Translations under genes and position numbers: made by a program | In this document: positions 14,152-22,285 of the stretch, in pieces | Layout: every line of letters starts with the position of its first letter | Position numbering within the stretch: the stretch's first letter is position 1 | Notes under the pieces: generated by a model | The model's database searches: none | What the model was told of the DNA's origin: nothing | The model's input: only the letters and a program-made list of their open reading frames with translations | From: a virus | Reading direction: 5' to 3' (one strand) | IMG/VR virus record: IMGVR_UViG_3300046003_004459 | Coordinates: 1-22,600 of that record | Length of the DNA: 22,600 bases

Positions 14152-17082
14152 TTGATAAACTTGGAAGATATAAAAGGCCGTTCAGCTTTGGATTTATTAG
14201 AAACCTATGAGGGTTATAATCCATACATTTTAGGTCTTAAAACTGAATATATAAAAAATAAAAAATTGTTGTTAACCGATACTCAATCTAGATATATCAT
14301 TGACAACATAGACAGGGACCCACTATATATAAATAGAGTGGTTAACATAACAGCGTACTTAGGTGAAGAAATAAAAACCAAATCAAGTTTAGATTTTACA
14401 CCAGAAAGAATTCTTATTGAATTTATGCTTGCTGAAACAGATAAAGCTTATCATGTTTATGGTAAACTAACCAAAAAAAGTGACTCAAAATTATTTTGGT
14501 TACCAAAAACACAAGTAACTGACGACCCATATTTTGAAGCTATAAGTGTTGATGTTGATTTTACTAAATATAACGATATCTTAAGTTTAGAGAATAAAAA
14601 ACTATACCAACATCAAGAAGAGGGTATTAAATTTTTATTGTCTAGAAACGGCTGTATACTCGCTGATGATATGGGTTTAGGTAAATTTTTTCCTACAAAA
14701 ACATCTATTTATACACCAAAAGGTAAGAAAAATATAGGTGATTTAGTAATTGGTGAAAATGTAATTGGTTCTAATGGTAAAGCCACTAAAGTAATGGGTA
14801 TATTCCCACAAGGTATTAAACCACAATATAGAATGACTTTTAATGATGGTTATTCTATATTGTGTGGCGGGGAACATTTATGGACTGTATCATCAAATAA
14901 TTCTGGTGAAAATTCTAAAAACAGAGAAAATAGATATGTAACGCTTAGTACTGAACAAATGTTAGATAAAAATCTAGAATTAGAACAAATTGGTACTGGT
15001 TGGAATGAAAAACGACCATATAAGTTTAAAACATATTATAAACAAAAAAATGGTGATTCTAAATGGCAAATACCAATTGTTAAACCAATACAATTTGATA
15101 ATGACGATATTTTACCAATTGAACCTTACTTATTAGGACTTGGGTTGGGTGATGGTTCATTTAAAGGTAAAAATATTAAATTTTCAGTTCATAAAGATGA
15201 TTTTGATGAAATGTTTGTCAATAATTTAATTAAAGAAAATAAATCACAAGATAATAAAAGAATTGGGTATATTAATGTTAATACATCTTTATTTGATTTA
15301 AAATTAGAACATACACGTTCACACACTAAATTTATACCAGAAATTTATAAATATTCTAGTATTGAAAATAGACTTGCTATATTACAAGGTCTTATGGATA
15401 CTGATGGTCATTGTATGAAATCAAAAAATGGTAAATTTAATGGTACTGAGTATTGTACTGTATCTGAAAGATTAGCTGATGATGTTGCAGAGATTGTACA
15501 TTCTTTGGGCGGTATTGTTAGAAAGAAAAGTAAAATTGGTTCGTATAAAAAAGAAGATGGAACAAAAGTTATTTGTAAACGTGCCTATAGATTAAATATT
15601 AAAATGCCAGAACAATTTAATCCATTCAGATTAAAAAGAAAATCAAATATATATTATCTACCAGAAAAATATAAGGTAGGTCGTTACATTAAAGATATAC
15701 AACTAGAAGGTGAAGATGATTCAGTTTGTATTGCTGTAGATGCGCCAGATAAATTATATGTTGTTGAACATGGTATTGTAACTCATAACACAACACAATC
15801 GATTATCGCTGCCATTGAAAGTGGGGCAAAAAAGATTCTAGTAGTTTGCCCATCTTCAACCAAAATAAATTGGGAGAGAGAAATAAATGTTTTTTGTAAT
15901 GATACCACAATAATTGATGGTAAAAAATTCTCTGATGCTAAATTTACCATTATTAATTTTGATATTCTTAAAAATTTTCACACACTTGTTAAAAAAGGTA
16001 AAGAAAATGAAACACCAACAATTCATAGACACTTAGCAGAAGCTGGTTTTGATTTATGTATAATTGATGAGGCTCACTATCTTAAAAATAATGATAGTAT
16101 CAGAGGTAAAATCATGGTTGAGCTATCTGTTAAATATAACATAACCAAAGTTTGGTTACTTACAGGAACTCCAGTCGCCAACAGACCAATGGATTTCTTT
16201 AATCTATTAAAGATTATTAAGTCTCCTATAGCACAAAATTGGCAACACTATGCCACAAGATATTGTGAAGGTAGAAAGTTCTTTAGAACGCTTAAAAATG
16301 GTCAGAAAAGACAAATATGGCTTACAGACGGTGCTAGCAATCTAGAAGAGTTGGCATCTAAAACAAAAAATATTGTATTGAGAAGACTTAAAGTAGATGT
16401 TTTAGATATGCCAGACAAGGTTATTACCCCAATGCACCATGTGTTAGACAATAAACAAAAAGCAGAATATGAATATTTATGGGAAGAATACATATTAGCA
16501 AAAAAAGCTCTTGGCAAACGTGTTAAAGAGGACCAAAAAGACTTAGTTGAGTTGATTTTACTTAGACAATTTATAGCTAAACAAGCCATACCTTATACAA
16601 TAGAAATGGTTGAAAATGCGGTAGAAATGGGTCGTAAGGTTATTGTTTTTACTAGTTTTACTGAAGAATTAAATACTATTTCAGAACATTTTGGTAAATC
16701 AGCTGTTAAACACAACGGACCAATGACTAACACAATGAAACAAAAGTCAGTAGATTCCTTTCAAAACAACGATAAAATCAAAGTGTTTGTTGGTAATATA
16801 AAATCAGCTGGTGTTGGTATCACACTTACAGAAGGTACTGTTGTTATTTTTAACTCATTTGATTGGGTTACAGGTAATAACGAACAAGCTGAAGACCGAG
16901 CTTTTCGTATTGGACAAAAAAATGATGTTAATGTTTACTATCAGTTATTTGACGATACAATATCAACTAGAATGTGGGATATGCTTAAAAATAAAAAAGA
17001 TGTTATAAACACAATATTAGGTGAAAAACAATTAACAGAAGAAGAAATAACAGAATTATTAATAGAAAAATTATATGAATAA
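14152..17082 (+). CDS. SNF2-family DNA helicase/translocase interrupted by an intein
   Basis: The 976-residue precursor becomes about 608 residues after removal of the 368-residue intein. Host-protein motifs in order: Walker A split as GLGK (175-178) and TT (547-548); DEAH box at 639-642; motif III TGTP at 671-674; a motif IV region starting VFTSFTEELN; and motif VI EQAEDRAFRIGQ (911-922), diagnostic of SNF2/Swi2 ATPases that translocate on double-stranded DNA and remodel forks or protein-DNA complexes. T4 uses a different SF2 helicase, UvsW, for fork regression; this protein may fill a similar role. The only usable in-frame starts near the promoter are TTG codons (14152, 14161); the nearby ATG at 14145 is out of frame and stops at once. 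The 3' end overlaps the glutaredoxin start by 8 nt, so the two are co-translated. Confidence 0.92.
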   Translation: MINLEDIKGRSALDLLETYEGYNPYILGLKTEYIKNKKLLLTDTQSRYIIDNIDRDPLYINRVVNITAYLGEEIKTKSSLDFTPERILIEFMLAETDKAYHVYGKLTKKSDSKLFWLPKTQVTDDPYFEAISVDVDFTKYNDILSLENKKLYQHQEEGIKFLLSRNGCILADDMGLGKFFPTKTSIYTPKGKKNIGDLVIGENVIGSNGKATKVMGIFPQGIKPQYRMTFNDGYSILCGGEHLWTVSSNNSGENSKNRENRYVTLSTEQMLDKNLELEQIGTGWNEKRPYKFKTYYKQKNGDSKWQIPIVKPIQFDNDDILPIEPYLLGLGLGDGSFKGKNIKFSVHKDDFDEMFVNNLIKENKSQDNKRIGYINVNTSLFDLKLEHTRSHTKFIPEIYKYSSIENRLAILQGLMDTDGHCMKSKNGKFNGTEYCTVSERLADDVAEIVHSLGGIVRKKSKIGSYKKEDGTKVICKRAYRLNIKMPEQFNPFRLKRKSNIYYLPEKYKVGRYIKDIQLEGEDDSVCIAVDAPDKLYVVEHGIVTHNTTQSIIAAIESGAKKILVVCPSSTKINWEREINVFCNDTTIIDGKKFSDAKFTIINFDILKNFHTLVKKGKENETPTIHRHLAEAGFDLCIIDEAHYLKNNDSIRGKIMVELSVKYNITKVWLLTGTPVANRPMDFFNLLKIIKSPIAQNWQHYATRYCEGRKFFRTLKNGQKRQIWLTDGASNLEELASKTKNIVLRRLKVDVLDMPDKVITPMHHVLDNKQKAEYEYLWEEYILAKKALGKRVKEDQKDLVELILLRQFIAKQAIPYTIEMVENAVEMGRKVIVFTSFTEELNTISEHFGKSAVKHNGPMTNTMKQKSVDSFQNNDKIKVFVGNIKSAGVGITLTEGTVVIFNSFDWVTGNNEQAEDRAFRIGQKNDVNVYYQLFDDTISTRMWDMLKNKKDVINTILGEKQLTEEEITELLIEKLYE
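14686..15789 (+). mobile_element. Class 3-type intein with LAGLIDADG homing endonuclease, inserted in the helicase Walker A motif
   Basis: Intein residues are F179 to N546 (368 aa). Block A begins FFPTKTSIYTPKGKKNIGDL, where position 1 is Phe (TTT) instead of Cys or Ser. Block B is CGGEHLWTV with H242 and W244. Two LAGLIDADG motifs follow: LLGLGLGDG (327-335, acidic D334) and LQGLMDTDG (411-419, acidic D418). Block F is CIAVDAP with C526, and block G ends VTHN with T544, H545 and N546; the +1 residue is T547. W244, C526 and T544 are the W-C-T triplet that defines class 3 inteins, which use the block F Cys rather than residue 1 as the first nucleophile. Both endonuclease catalytic Asp are present, so homing activity is probably intact. 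Splicing restores GLGKT, needed for ATP binding. Confidence 0.93.
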
Positions 17083-17335
17083 AGTAACAATTTACACAAT
17101 GAGTGACTGTCCTTATTGTTTAGAGTTAAAAGAAAAATTGACCAATGAAAACATTCAATTTAGAAATGTTGACATTGATTTACCTGAAAATCAAGAAGAG
17201 TTTAATAAAATAATTGAAGCTTCTAATGCAGAAGAGGTACCGATTGTTAGAATTGAAAAACAATTATTTCTTCCTAATATTAGTTTTAAAACCATCACTG
17301 AGGCTGTTGAATTGACTAAGAAGTTTTTAGGTTAA
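17075..17335 (+). CDS. Glutaredoxin
   Basis: An 86-residue thioredoxin-fold oxidoreductase. The active site CPYC is at residues 12-15, after the first strand VTIYTMSD, and the cis-proline loop is EVPIV (P56). The length is that of classical glutaredoxins and of the T4 NrdC type. It reduces disulfides with glutathione or a thioredoxin reductase and, in T4-like phages, feeds electrons to phage ribonucleotide reductase. The C-terminal half departs from the standard GG motif (KQLFLPNISFKT instead of the usual G-G-x-D), so glutathione binding may be altered. The ATG at 17075 lies inside the last codons of the helicase (8-nt overlap), a translational coupling arrangement. No ribonucleotide reductase gene is in the window. 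Confidence 0.9.
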   Translation: MNKVTIYTMSDCPYCLELKEKLTNENIQFRNVDIDLPENQEEFNKIIEASNAEEVPIVRIEKQLFLPNISFKTITEAVELTKKFLG

Positions 17336-17342
17336 ATTGATT

Positions 17343-17364
17343 TTTTCTTATATTTATAAGAAAA
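17343..17364 (+). promoter_or_regulatory. Promoter-like TATTTAT box embedded in a perfect hairpin before the gp13-like gene
   Basis: TTTTCTTAT (17343-17351) and ATAAGAAAA (17356-17364) are perfect 9-bp arms with a 4-nt loop. The TATTTAT core (17351-17357) spans the loop, 15 nt before the ATG at 17373. No T-run follows, so a terminator is unlikely. The left arm and core share 14 nt with the helicase promoter region. It may be a promoter with an overlapping operator. Confidence 0.45.
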
Positions 17365-17372
17365 GAAAAATT

Positions 17373-18512
17373 ATGAGTGTTAGTTTAGCAGAAAAAGAAA
17401 AAATATTCAGACAATTTAGACATTCTGTCGGTGCCCCAATTCGTCAAATAGAATTGACTGACGAACAACTATGTACTTTGTTGGAAATATCTATAGAAGA
17501 TTACGCGCAATATGTACAAGAGTGGTTAGTAGAACACCAATGGCAATCTATTATTGGTCAAAACATAGATACGATAGATATGGCATTTGCGTTGAGTGTT
17601 AGAAATTTTGATTTTATGACACAATACACTTACGCTTATTCAAAACAAGTTGGTTTACAAACAAACGGTCCGTGGGAACTTAAAAAAGACTACGTTGAAT
17701 TAGAATCTGGTCGTCAAGTTTATCAAATACCAGCAGGTCGTGAAGTCAATGAAGTTCTTTGGATTACACCTCCAGCAACTAGTCAAGCTTTATTGGCAAA
17801 TTATGGTGGTATTGATTATGGTTTTGGTGGTGGTTTCTCACAAGTAGGTGGTGGCGCTGGTACTGGTGGTCCTAATGGTAGAATGGGTTATTATATAGCA
17901 CCAGCATTTGATATATTACTTACCGCTGCTGATATGAATTTAAAAAATAGAATTGTTAGAAGTGAATTAGTTTATAAGATTACAGCTGGTCCAAATGGAA
18001 CAAAGTTGTTGCATTTAATGAGCACACCAGGTTCTAAATTATCTTTTGGTCAAGGTATTGGTGGTGTTGGAAGTTCAATTAACATGACTGGTTGTCACGT
18101 ATGGTATCATTATTATGATACAACACCAGAAAATTTAGACCAATGCAAAGAAGATAACCCTGATATTATAAAAATGCCAAACCAAGTTCCGTTAGCTAAA
18201 TTAGATTATGCTGATTTTAACGAACCAACGAAAACGCTTATCCGTCAATTATTTATAGCTGAAGCAAAAAGAGCGTTAGGTAGAACAAGAGGTAAATTTG
18301 GTGGTATTGTTGGACCTCCAGAAGCTGAAAGAACTATGGATTACGAAACACTTATCTCAGAGGGTAATGAAGAGAGAAAAGCTGTGTTAGAAAGACTTGA
18401 CACTAGACTTGAAAGGTTGTCAAGTACCAAACAATTAGAGAGAGGTGCCAACGAAGCTGAATTCTTAAATAAAGCAATGAAATACAGACCACTAGGTTTC
18501 TGGGTATATTAA
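17373..18512 (+). CDS. Putative neck / head-completion structural protein (gp13-like)
   Basis: A 379-residue protein from ATG 17373 (MSVSLAEKEKIFRQFRHSVG); the frame is open upstream to a TTG at 17337, but that extension covers the promoter-like hairpin and is rejected. The N-terminal 70 residues, with a short helix, a GAPIRQIELTDEQLCTLLEI segment and a Tyr/Trp-rich helix ending VEHQW, resemble the opening of gp13-like virion proteins in marine T4-like phages. The middle has a PAGREVNEVLWITPP strand, a Gly-rich insert (about 155-180), and a basic EAKRALGRTRGKFGGIVGP segment followed by a charged helix. I infer a head-tail connector role from these features and from the gp14-like and gp15-like genes about 3.5 kb away. 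Other virion roles remain possible. It ends 6 nt before a strong terminator shared with the converging polymerase gene. Confidence 0.55.
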   Translation: MSVSLAEKEKIFRQFRHSVGAPIRQIELTDEQLCTLLEISIEDYAQYVQEWLVEHQWQSIIGQNIDTIDMAFALSVRNFDFMTQYTYAYSKQVGLQTNGPWELKKDYVELESGRQVYQIPAGREVNEVLWITPPATSQALLANYGGIDYGFGGGFSQVGGGAGTGGPNGRMGYYIAPAFDILLTAADMNLKNRIVRSELVYKITAGPNGTKLLHLMSTPGSKLSFGQGIGGVGSSINMTGCHVWYHYYDTTPENLDQCKEDNPDIIKMPNQVPLAKLDYADFNEPTKTLIRQLFIAEAKRALGRTRGKFGGIVGPPEAERTMDYETLISEGNEERKAVLERLDTRLERLSSTKQLERGANEAEFLNKAMKYRPLGFWVY

Positions 18513-18517
18513 TAAAA

Positions 18518-18537
18518 AAAGGGGCGAGAGCCCCTTT
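18518..18537. terminator. Bidirectional intrinsic terminator between converging genes
   Basis: AAAGGGGC-GAGA-GCCCCTTT is an 8-bp perfect stem with a GC-rich core and a 4-nt loop. T-rich tracts flank it on both strands (TTTATTATTTTT on plus, TTTTTTT on minus). It serves the gp13-like gene on the plus strand and the polymerase on the minus strand. Confidence 0.9.
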
Positions 18538-18544
18538 ATTATTT

Positions 18545-21500
18545 TTAGAAACCCCAATTATCTTCTGGTTTATCAATAACTGGTATTATTTCTGGTGATT
18601 TAGGTTCATCAACAACATAACCATCTGGTATCTCACTAATTGTGTCATCAAACTCATCATCTAACAACAATTCTTCATCTTTCCTAATGACGTTACCTTC
18701 TTCATCCTCTTCTATTCCATCATCTTCATCTTCATTTTCAGAATAAACACGTTTTTTCTTTTCCACGGTTGGTTTGTTGATAACAACCGAATCTGCTTTC
18801 TCTTTTAATTTACCCATCAATTCAAAATCATCGATTTCAACTTCATCTGTAATGATATTAATAGTTTCACCACTCATAATTCTATATTCTTCTAAATAAT
18901 CAAGCCATAATTCATAACGATTATCAGAATCAGAATATCGCTTAAGAGAATAAAACTTATCTCGTTCTATTGCTTCATTTTTATATTTGAATATTTCGCG
19001 TACATGACATAGAGATTCTTCCCATTTTCTAGAAACTAACATTCCATTTTCACCAATATCACATAAGATAAATACTTCAATAGGTAACTCACCATTTTTT
19101 CGAACATTTTTTAAATCTTCTACTTCTAAATGTTTGAATACGTTATCTAACTTATTTTTTTCGTCAACAATACCCTCTTGTTTTGAAATTATCATCCTTT
19201 CATTATAATCAATTCTGATTCTTTCCCATTCATCAAGTTCCATGTTGTTAGGGGGTTTATTTACACTTTGCCAGAATCTAATTTCTTTATCTTCCATAGT
19301 CATTAGTTCTTCATAAGAATCTTGGTCACCATTTTTAAATGGTATACCCGAAATCAAACTGCATTGTGATTTAGTAAAGATAGTTTTTTCTTTAAGAACT
19401 TCAAATGTTTTTTTGGTTTCTTTATCTTTAAATTTAATAATACTCAAAAGTACTTTATCCCTAACTTCTGGGTCAAAACAAACTAACAAAGGTTTAACTT
19501 TTTTGTTAAATGATTCTAAGTATTTTGCAACGTTATATTCCTCAGTAAATAAAGTCTCTTCTAATACATTTATCCTACTAGTAAATTCACTAATATCACC
19601 ACCTTCTTCTCTTACCTTATCGATAGCTTTTTTAAGCATTTCAAGCTCCTTAATTGCATCAAAATCCCTTTCAATGGTGTCTGGCATTATAAGCTTACAA
19701 TTTATGTTTAATTTGCTCTTAGCTTCTGGTGGTATTGATTCTTGACCGTTGTTAACATACCATTTCTCAAGTTGTCTTTTGGTCATTCTATTTTCCCAAA
19801 CTGTTTGTAAATCACCTTGAGATTTAGAAGTACCTACGTTAATGTAATACAAAACGTCACCCAAAGTAACATCCAATTTGTTTAACATAGCTAATTCCAT
19901 GTGAGCTTGTTTTGGTAAAGGGTTACCAGCTTTGTTTTTCATCTTAGCTTTTTTCTTGTAATCTGCAATAGTTATTTTTACCTTAGATTTAGAAGCCATT
20001 TTAATAAGAGGTATTTTGTAATTGTATATCTTATCAACGTATTCATAATAATGATTTATAAATGAGTAACCGTCACCATCCAACAACATACGAATACCTT
20101 TATTTAAAAATTCTTCAATATAAACTGGCATTTTTTTAGATTTGATTGAGTTCCCAACCAACTTAATCTTTCCACCAATATCGTTAGCGTAGTTTTTTCT
20201 AGCAAAATTAATTGTAGAACTACAAACATCATCTAAATCCAACCCCATACGACCAATCATAAAAGTCTCGTTGAATTCTGCCAACACAGCGTCAATCCCG
20301 TAAAGAGTTTTTCCAGCATCGTCAGTGGTTTTCCAATGCGAACCTTTGGCAAGGTATGAAAAAGATTCTATATTTTCAGGACCAGCAAAGTTACAACCAT
20401 CCGTATCTAATACTAGTGCTCTAAAACCATATTTTTCGGTAAAATGCTTTACCATCAATCTTAAGTATTGTCTACCTCTACATGTAGTTTCTTCAGCCGA
20501 GTCAGTATCACCCCAATTAAAAATATAAGGTGCACCATAAGAACCAAACCAAGAGTTCGCTAGAATTTTAAGTGGCAACTGTTTTTTATCGTATAAGTTG
20601 GCCAACGCTTTGTGTTCTTGTGTTTCTTTTTTAAGTTCATCTATTTCAACCTGTGACATAGTTTCACCTCCTTCTTTCAACTTCTTTTCTAACCCCTTAG
20701 TAATACCTTTTTCTTTACCATTTAAAAATTTAAATTTATCCCTAGTATCAACGATATAAGTAAGTGTACCTTCCATCACACCTGTAATATCTAGGTCTGG
20801 GAAAATGCTATGCGTTAATTGTGTTTTAGGGTACAACGCAGCAAAATCTAATTTATAAACATTTCTAGCAAAACCCACTTCTAACAAACGAGACAAACCA
20901 CCAGTAAAATCTCTTTTAGCTTGTGTCTCTGGGATGGCCAAACCGTTCTCATAGGACCATGCCGACATAATAAGTTTCCATTGTCCAGCGGTACCCATTG
21001 TTGAAGAACGTTGAAAAGTGGTTGGTAGCATTTTAGAAATAAGGAAACTGGCTTGGTTGAATATATTATCAATTTGTTCAGTTTCCCAAAGGTCGTCAAT
21101 CAAATATCTTTGAACAATATAAGCACCTGTTTTAACAACATAACCTTCTTGTAATGGGTTGGTTTCAGATATTTTATACCAATCACCGTTTAAATCGTTT
21201 AACGCGTATTTATTTTCCTTGTCAGCCCACGTGGTGTTTATTTTATCACCTTGTACATATATACGGTTAGGTTTTGCAATTTCAGAATATTGAGTGATAT
21301 ACTTCAACCCCCAAGACTTTATTTCAGAGTTGATAGCCATAGCTCTACGAACAGCATGTGAAATATCTATTATGTTATAACCAAACATATGTGTTTGATT
21401 ATATGCTTCTGTTTCACCACCTAATTTAAGTGTTGCTGATTTTCTTCTTATTTTAGAAGCTCTGCTTAATGTGGTTGCAACTTCCGTAACTGGTAAACCT

Positions 21501-22270
21501 AATCGTTCCGCTCTCTCAAATATAAATGGCCAGTCAAAATTTTCTGAGTTATAACCAGCAATAACATCTGGTTTTAAAAACTCAATAATTTTAAAAAATT
21601 TAACCATATTTTGACGTTCACTTTCACGTCTTTCTTTCGGGGTATCACCTAAAGTTTCAAGGACTTTTTCATTGCCTCTATTATCTTTAATACCAACTTG
21701 AAATATAGCGTCTCTAGTTGCAAATAAACCTTCAGTTTCTAAGTCAAATTGAAGTCTGTGTAATTCATTATAATCTTCAAACCCTTTAAATAACCTCTTA
21801 CCAGTTTGAATTAGAAATTGCTCAGTAGGGCTAAACATTATAAAAGATTTTCTATGTTCTTCACCAAAGATATCAATACCACCGTTTTTGAAAAAAGTAA
21901 TTAAATCGTTGGATGATTTTTTACACTTGGCTAAATAAATATAGCCGTTTTTTAATCTATCTGGTATAAAACCATCGTCAGTCCAAGTTCTCAATTTAGT
22001 TATTTTAACACCAAATTGACTAGAAGCTTCAATAGTTTTCATTCGCTTACCTTGATATAGATATTGGGTAATATCCTCTTTAAACCAAAGAAATGGTTCA
22101 TACTTATGGTCTTCAGTGTACTTACCTCTACCATTTACATCATTAATTACCATGGTAACATAAGGTTTATCATAATAAGATTCTACTGCTACGATATGAT
22201 TTGTGGGGTCACTACCTTGTAAGAAAGATTCTATTCTCTCACTGCTTACTTTTTGTTTAGTATGGCTCAT
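18545..22270 (-). CDS. Replicative DNA polymerase, family B, with 3'-5' exonuclease and a long acidic C-terminal extension
   Basis: A 1241-residue polymerase. Exonuclease motifs: Exo I FDLETE with D176 and E178; Exo II NSENFD with D246; Exo III YLIDD with Y389 and D393. Polymerase motifs: A DFAALYP (D475-P481), B KILANSWFGSYG (K568-G579), and C LDTDG with D622 and D624. All catalytic acids are present, so it should synthesise and proofread. It is far longer than T4 gp43 (898 aa). The C-terminal 200 or so residues continue past the thumb region with a charged domain and an acidic tail (about 1170-1215, with runs such as ENEDEDDGIEEDEEGN), ending EDNWGF. That last hydrophobic tip could be a sliding-clamp-binding peptide, as in other family B polymerases, but this is inference. 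Its own promoter lies at 22286-22316. Confidence 0.96.
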   Translation of the reverse strand: MSHTKQKVSSERIESFLQGSDPTNHIVAVESYYDKPYVTMVINDVNGRGKYTEDHKYEPFLWFKEDITQYLYQGKRMKTIEASSQFGVKITKLRTWTDDGFIPDRLKNGYIYLAKCKKSSNDLITFFKNGGIDIFGEEHRKSFIMFSPTEQFLIQTGKRLFKGFEDYNELHRLQFDLETEGLFATRDAIFQVGIKDNRGNEKVLETLGDTPKERRESERQNMVKFFKIIEFLKPDVIAGYNSENFDWPFIFERAERLGLPVTEVATTLSRASKIRRKSATLKLGGETEAYNQTHMFGYNIIDISHAVRRAMAINSEIKSWGLKYITQYSEIAKPNRIYVQGDKINTTWADKENKYALNDLNGDWYKISETNPLQEGYVVKTGAYIVQRYLIDDLWETEQIDNIFNQASFLISKMLPTTFQRSSTMGTAGQWKLIMSAWSYENGLAIPETQAKRDFTGGLSRLLEVGFARNVYKLDFAALYPKTQLTHSIFPDLDITGVMEGTLTYIVDTRDKFKFLNGKEKGITKGLEKKLKEGGETMSQVEIDELKKETQEHKALANLYDKKQLPLKILANSWFGSYGAPYIFNWGDTDSAEETTCRGRQYLRLMVKHFTEKYGFRALVLDTDGCNFAGPENIESFSYLAKGSHWKTTDDAGKTLYGIDAVLAEFNETFMIGRMGLDLDDVCSSTINFARKNYANDIGGKIKLVGNSIKSKKMPVYIEEFLNKGIRMLLDGDGYSFINHYYEYVDKIYNYKIPLIKMASKSKVKITIADYKKKAKMKNKAGNPLPKQAHMELAMLNKLDVTLGDVLYYINVGTSKSQGDLQTVWENRMTKRQLEKWYVNNGQESIPPEAKSKLNINCKLIMPDTIERDFDAIKELEMLKKAIDKVREEGGDISEFTSRINVLEETLFTEEYNVAKYLESFNKKVKPLLVCFDPEVRDKVLLSIIKFKDKETKKTFEVLKEKTIFTKSQCSLISGIPFKNGDQDSYEELMTMEDKEIRFWQSVNKPPNNMELDEWERIRIDYNERMIISKQEGIVDEKNKLDNVFKHLEVEDLKNVRKNGELPIEVFILCDIGENGMLVSRKWEESLCHVREIFKYKNEAIERDKFYSLKRYSDSDNRYELWLDYLEEYRIMSGETINIITDEVEIDDFELMGKLKEKADSVVINKPTVEKKKRVYSENEDEDDGIEEDEEGNVIRKDEELLLDDEFDDTISEIPDGYVVDEPKSPEIIPVIDKPEDNWGF

Positions 22271-22285
22271 ATAATTTTTTTGTTA

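Noticed and set aside
17337-17372. N-terminal extension of the gp13-like protein from a TTG at 17337
   Set aside because: It would translate through the hairpin and TATTTAT box; ATG 17373 has the usual A-rich leader and a sensible N-terminus.
19413-19745. 110-aa plus-strand open frame inside the polymerase gene
   Set aside because: Antisense shadow of the conserved polymerase C-terminal region, with low-complexity Ser/Leu composition.
20480-20520. GDTDS in the polymerase (residues 587-591) as the catalytic motif C
   Set aside because: It follows motif B directly and is a conserved insert-like segment; the proper motif C is LDTDG with D622 and D624 further on.
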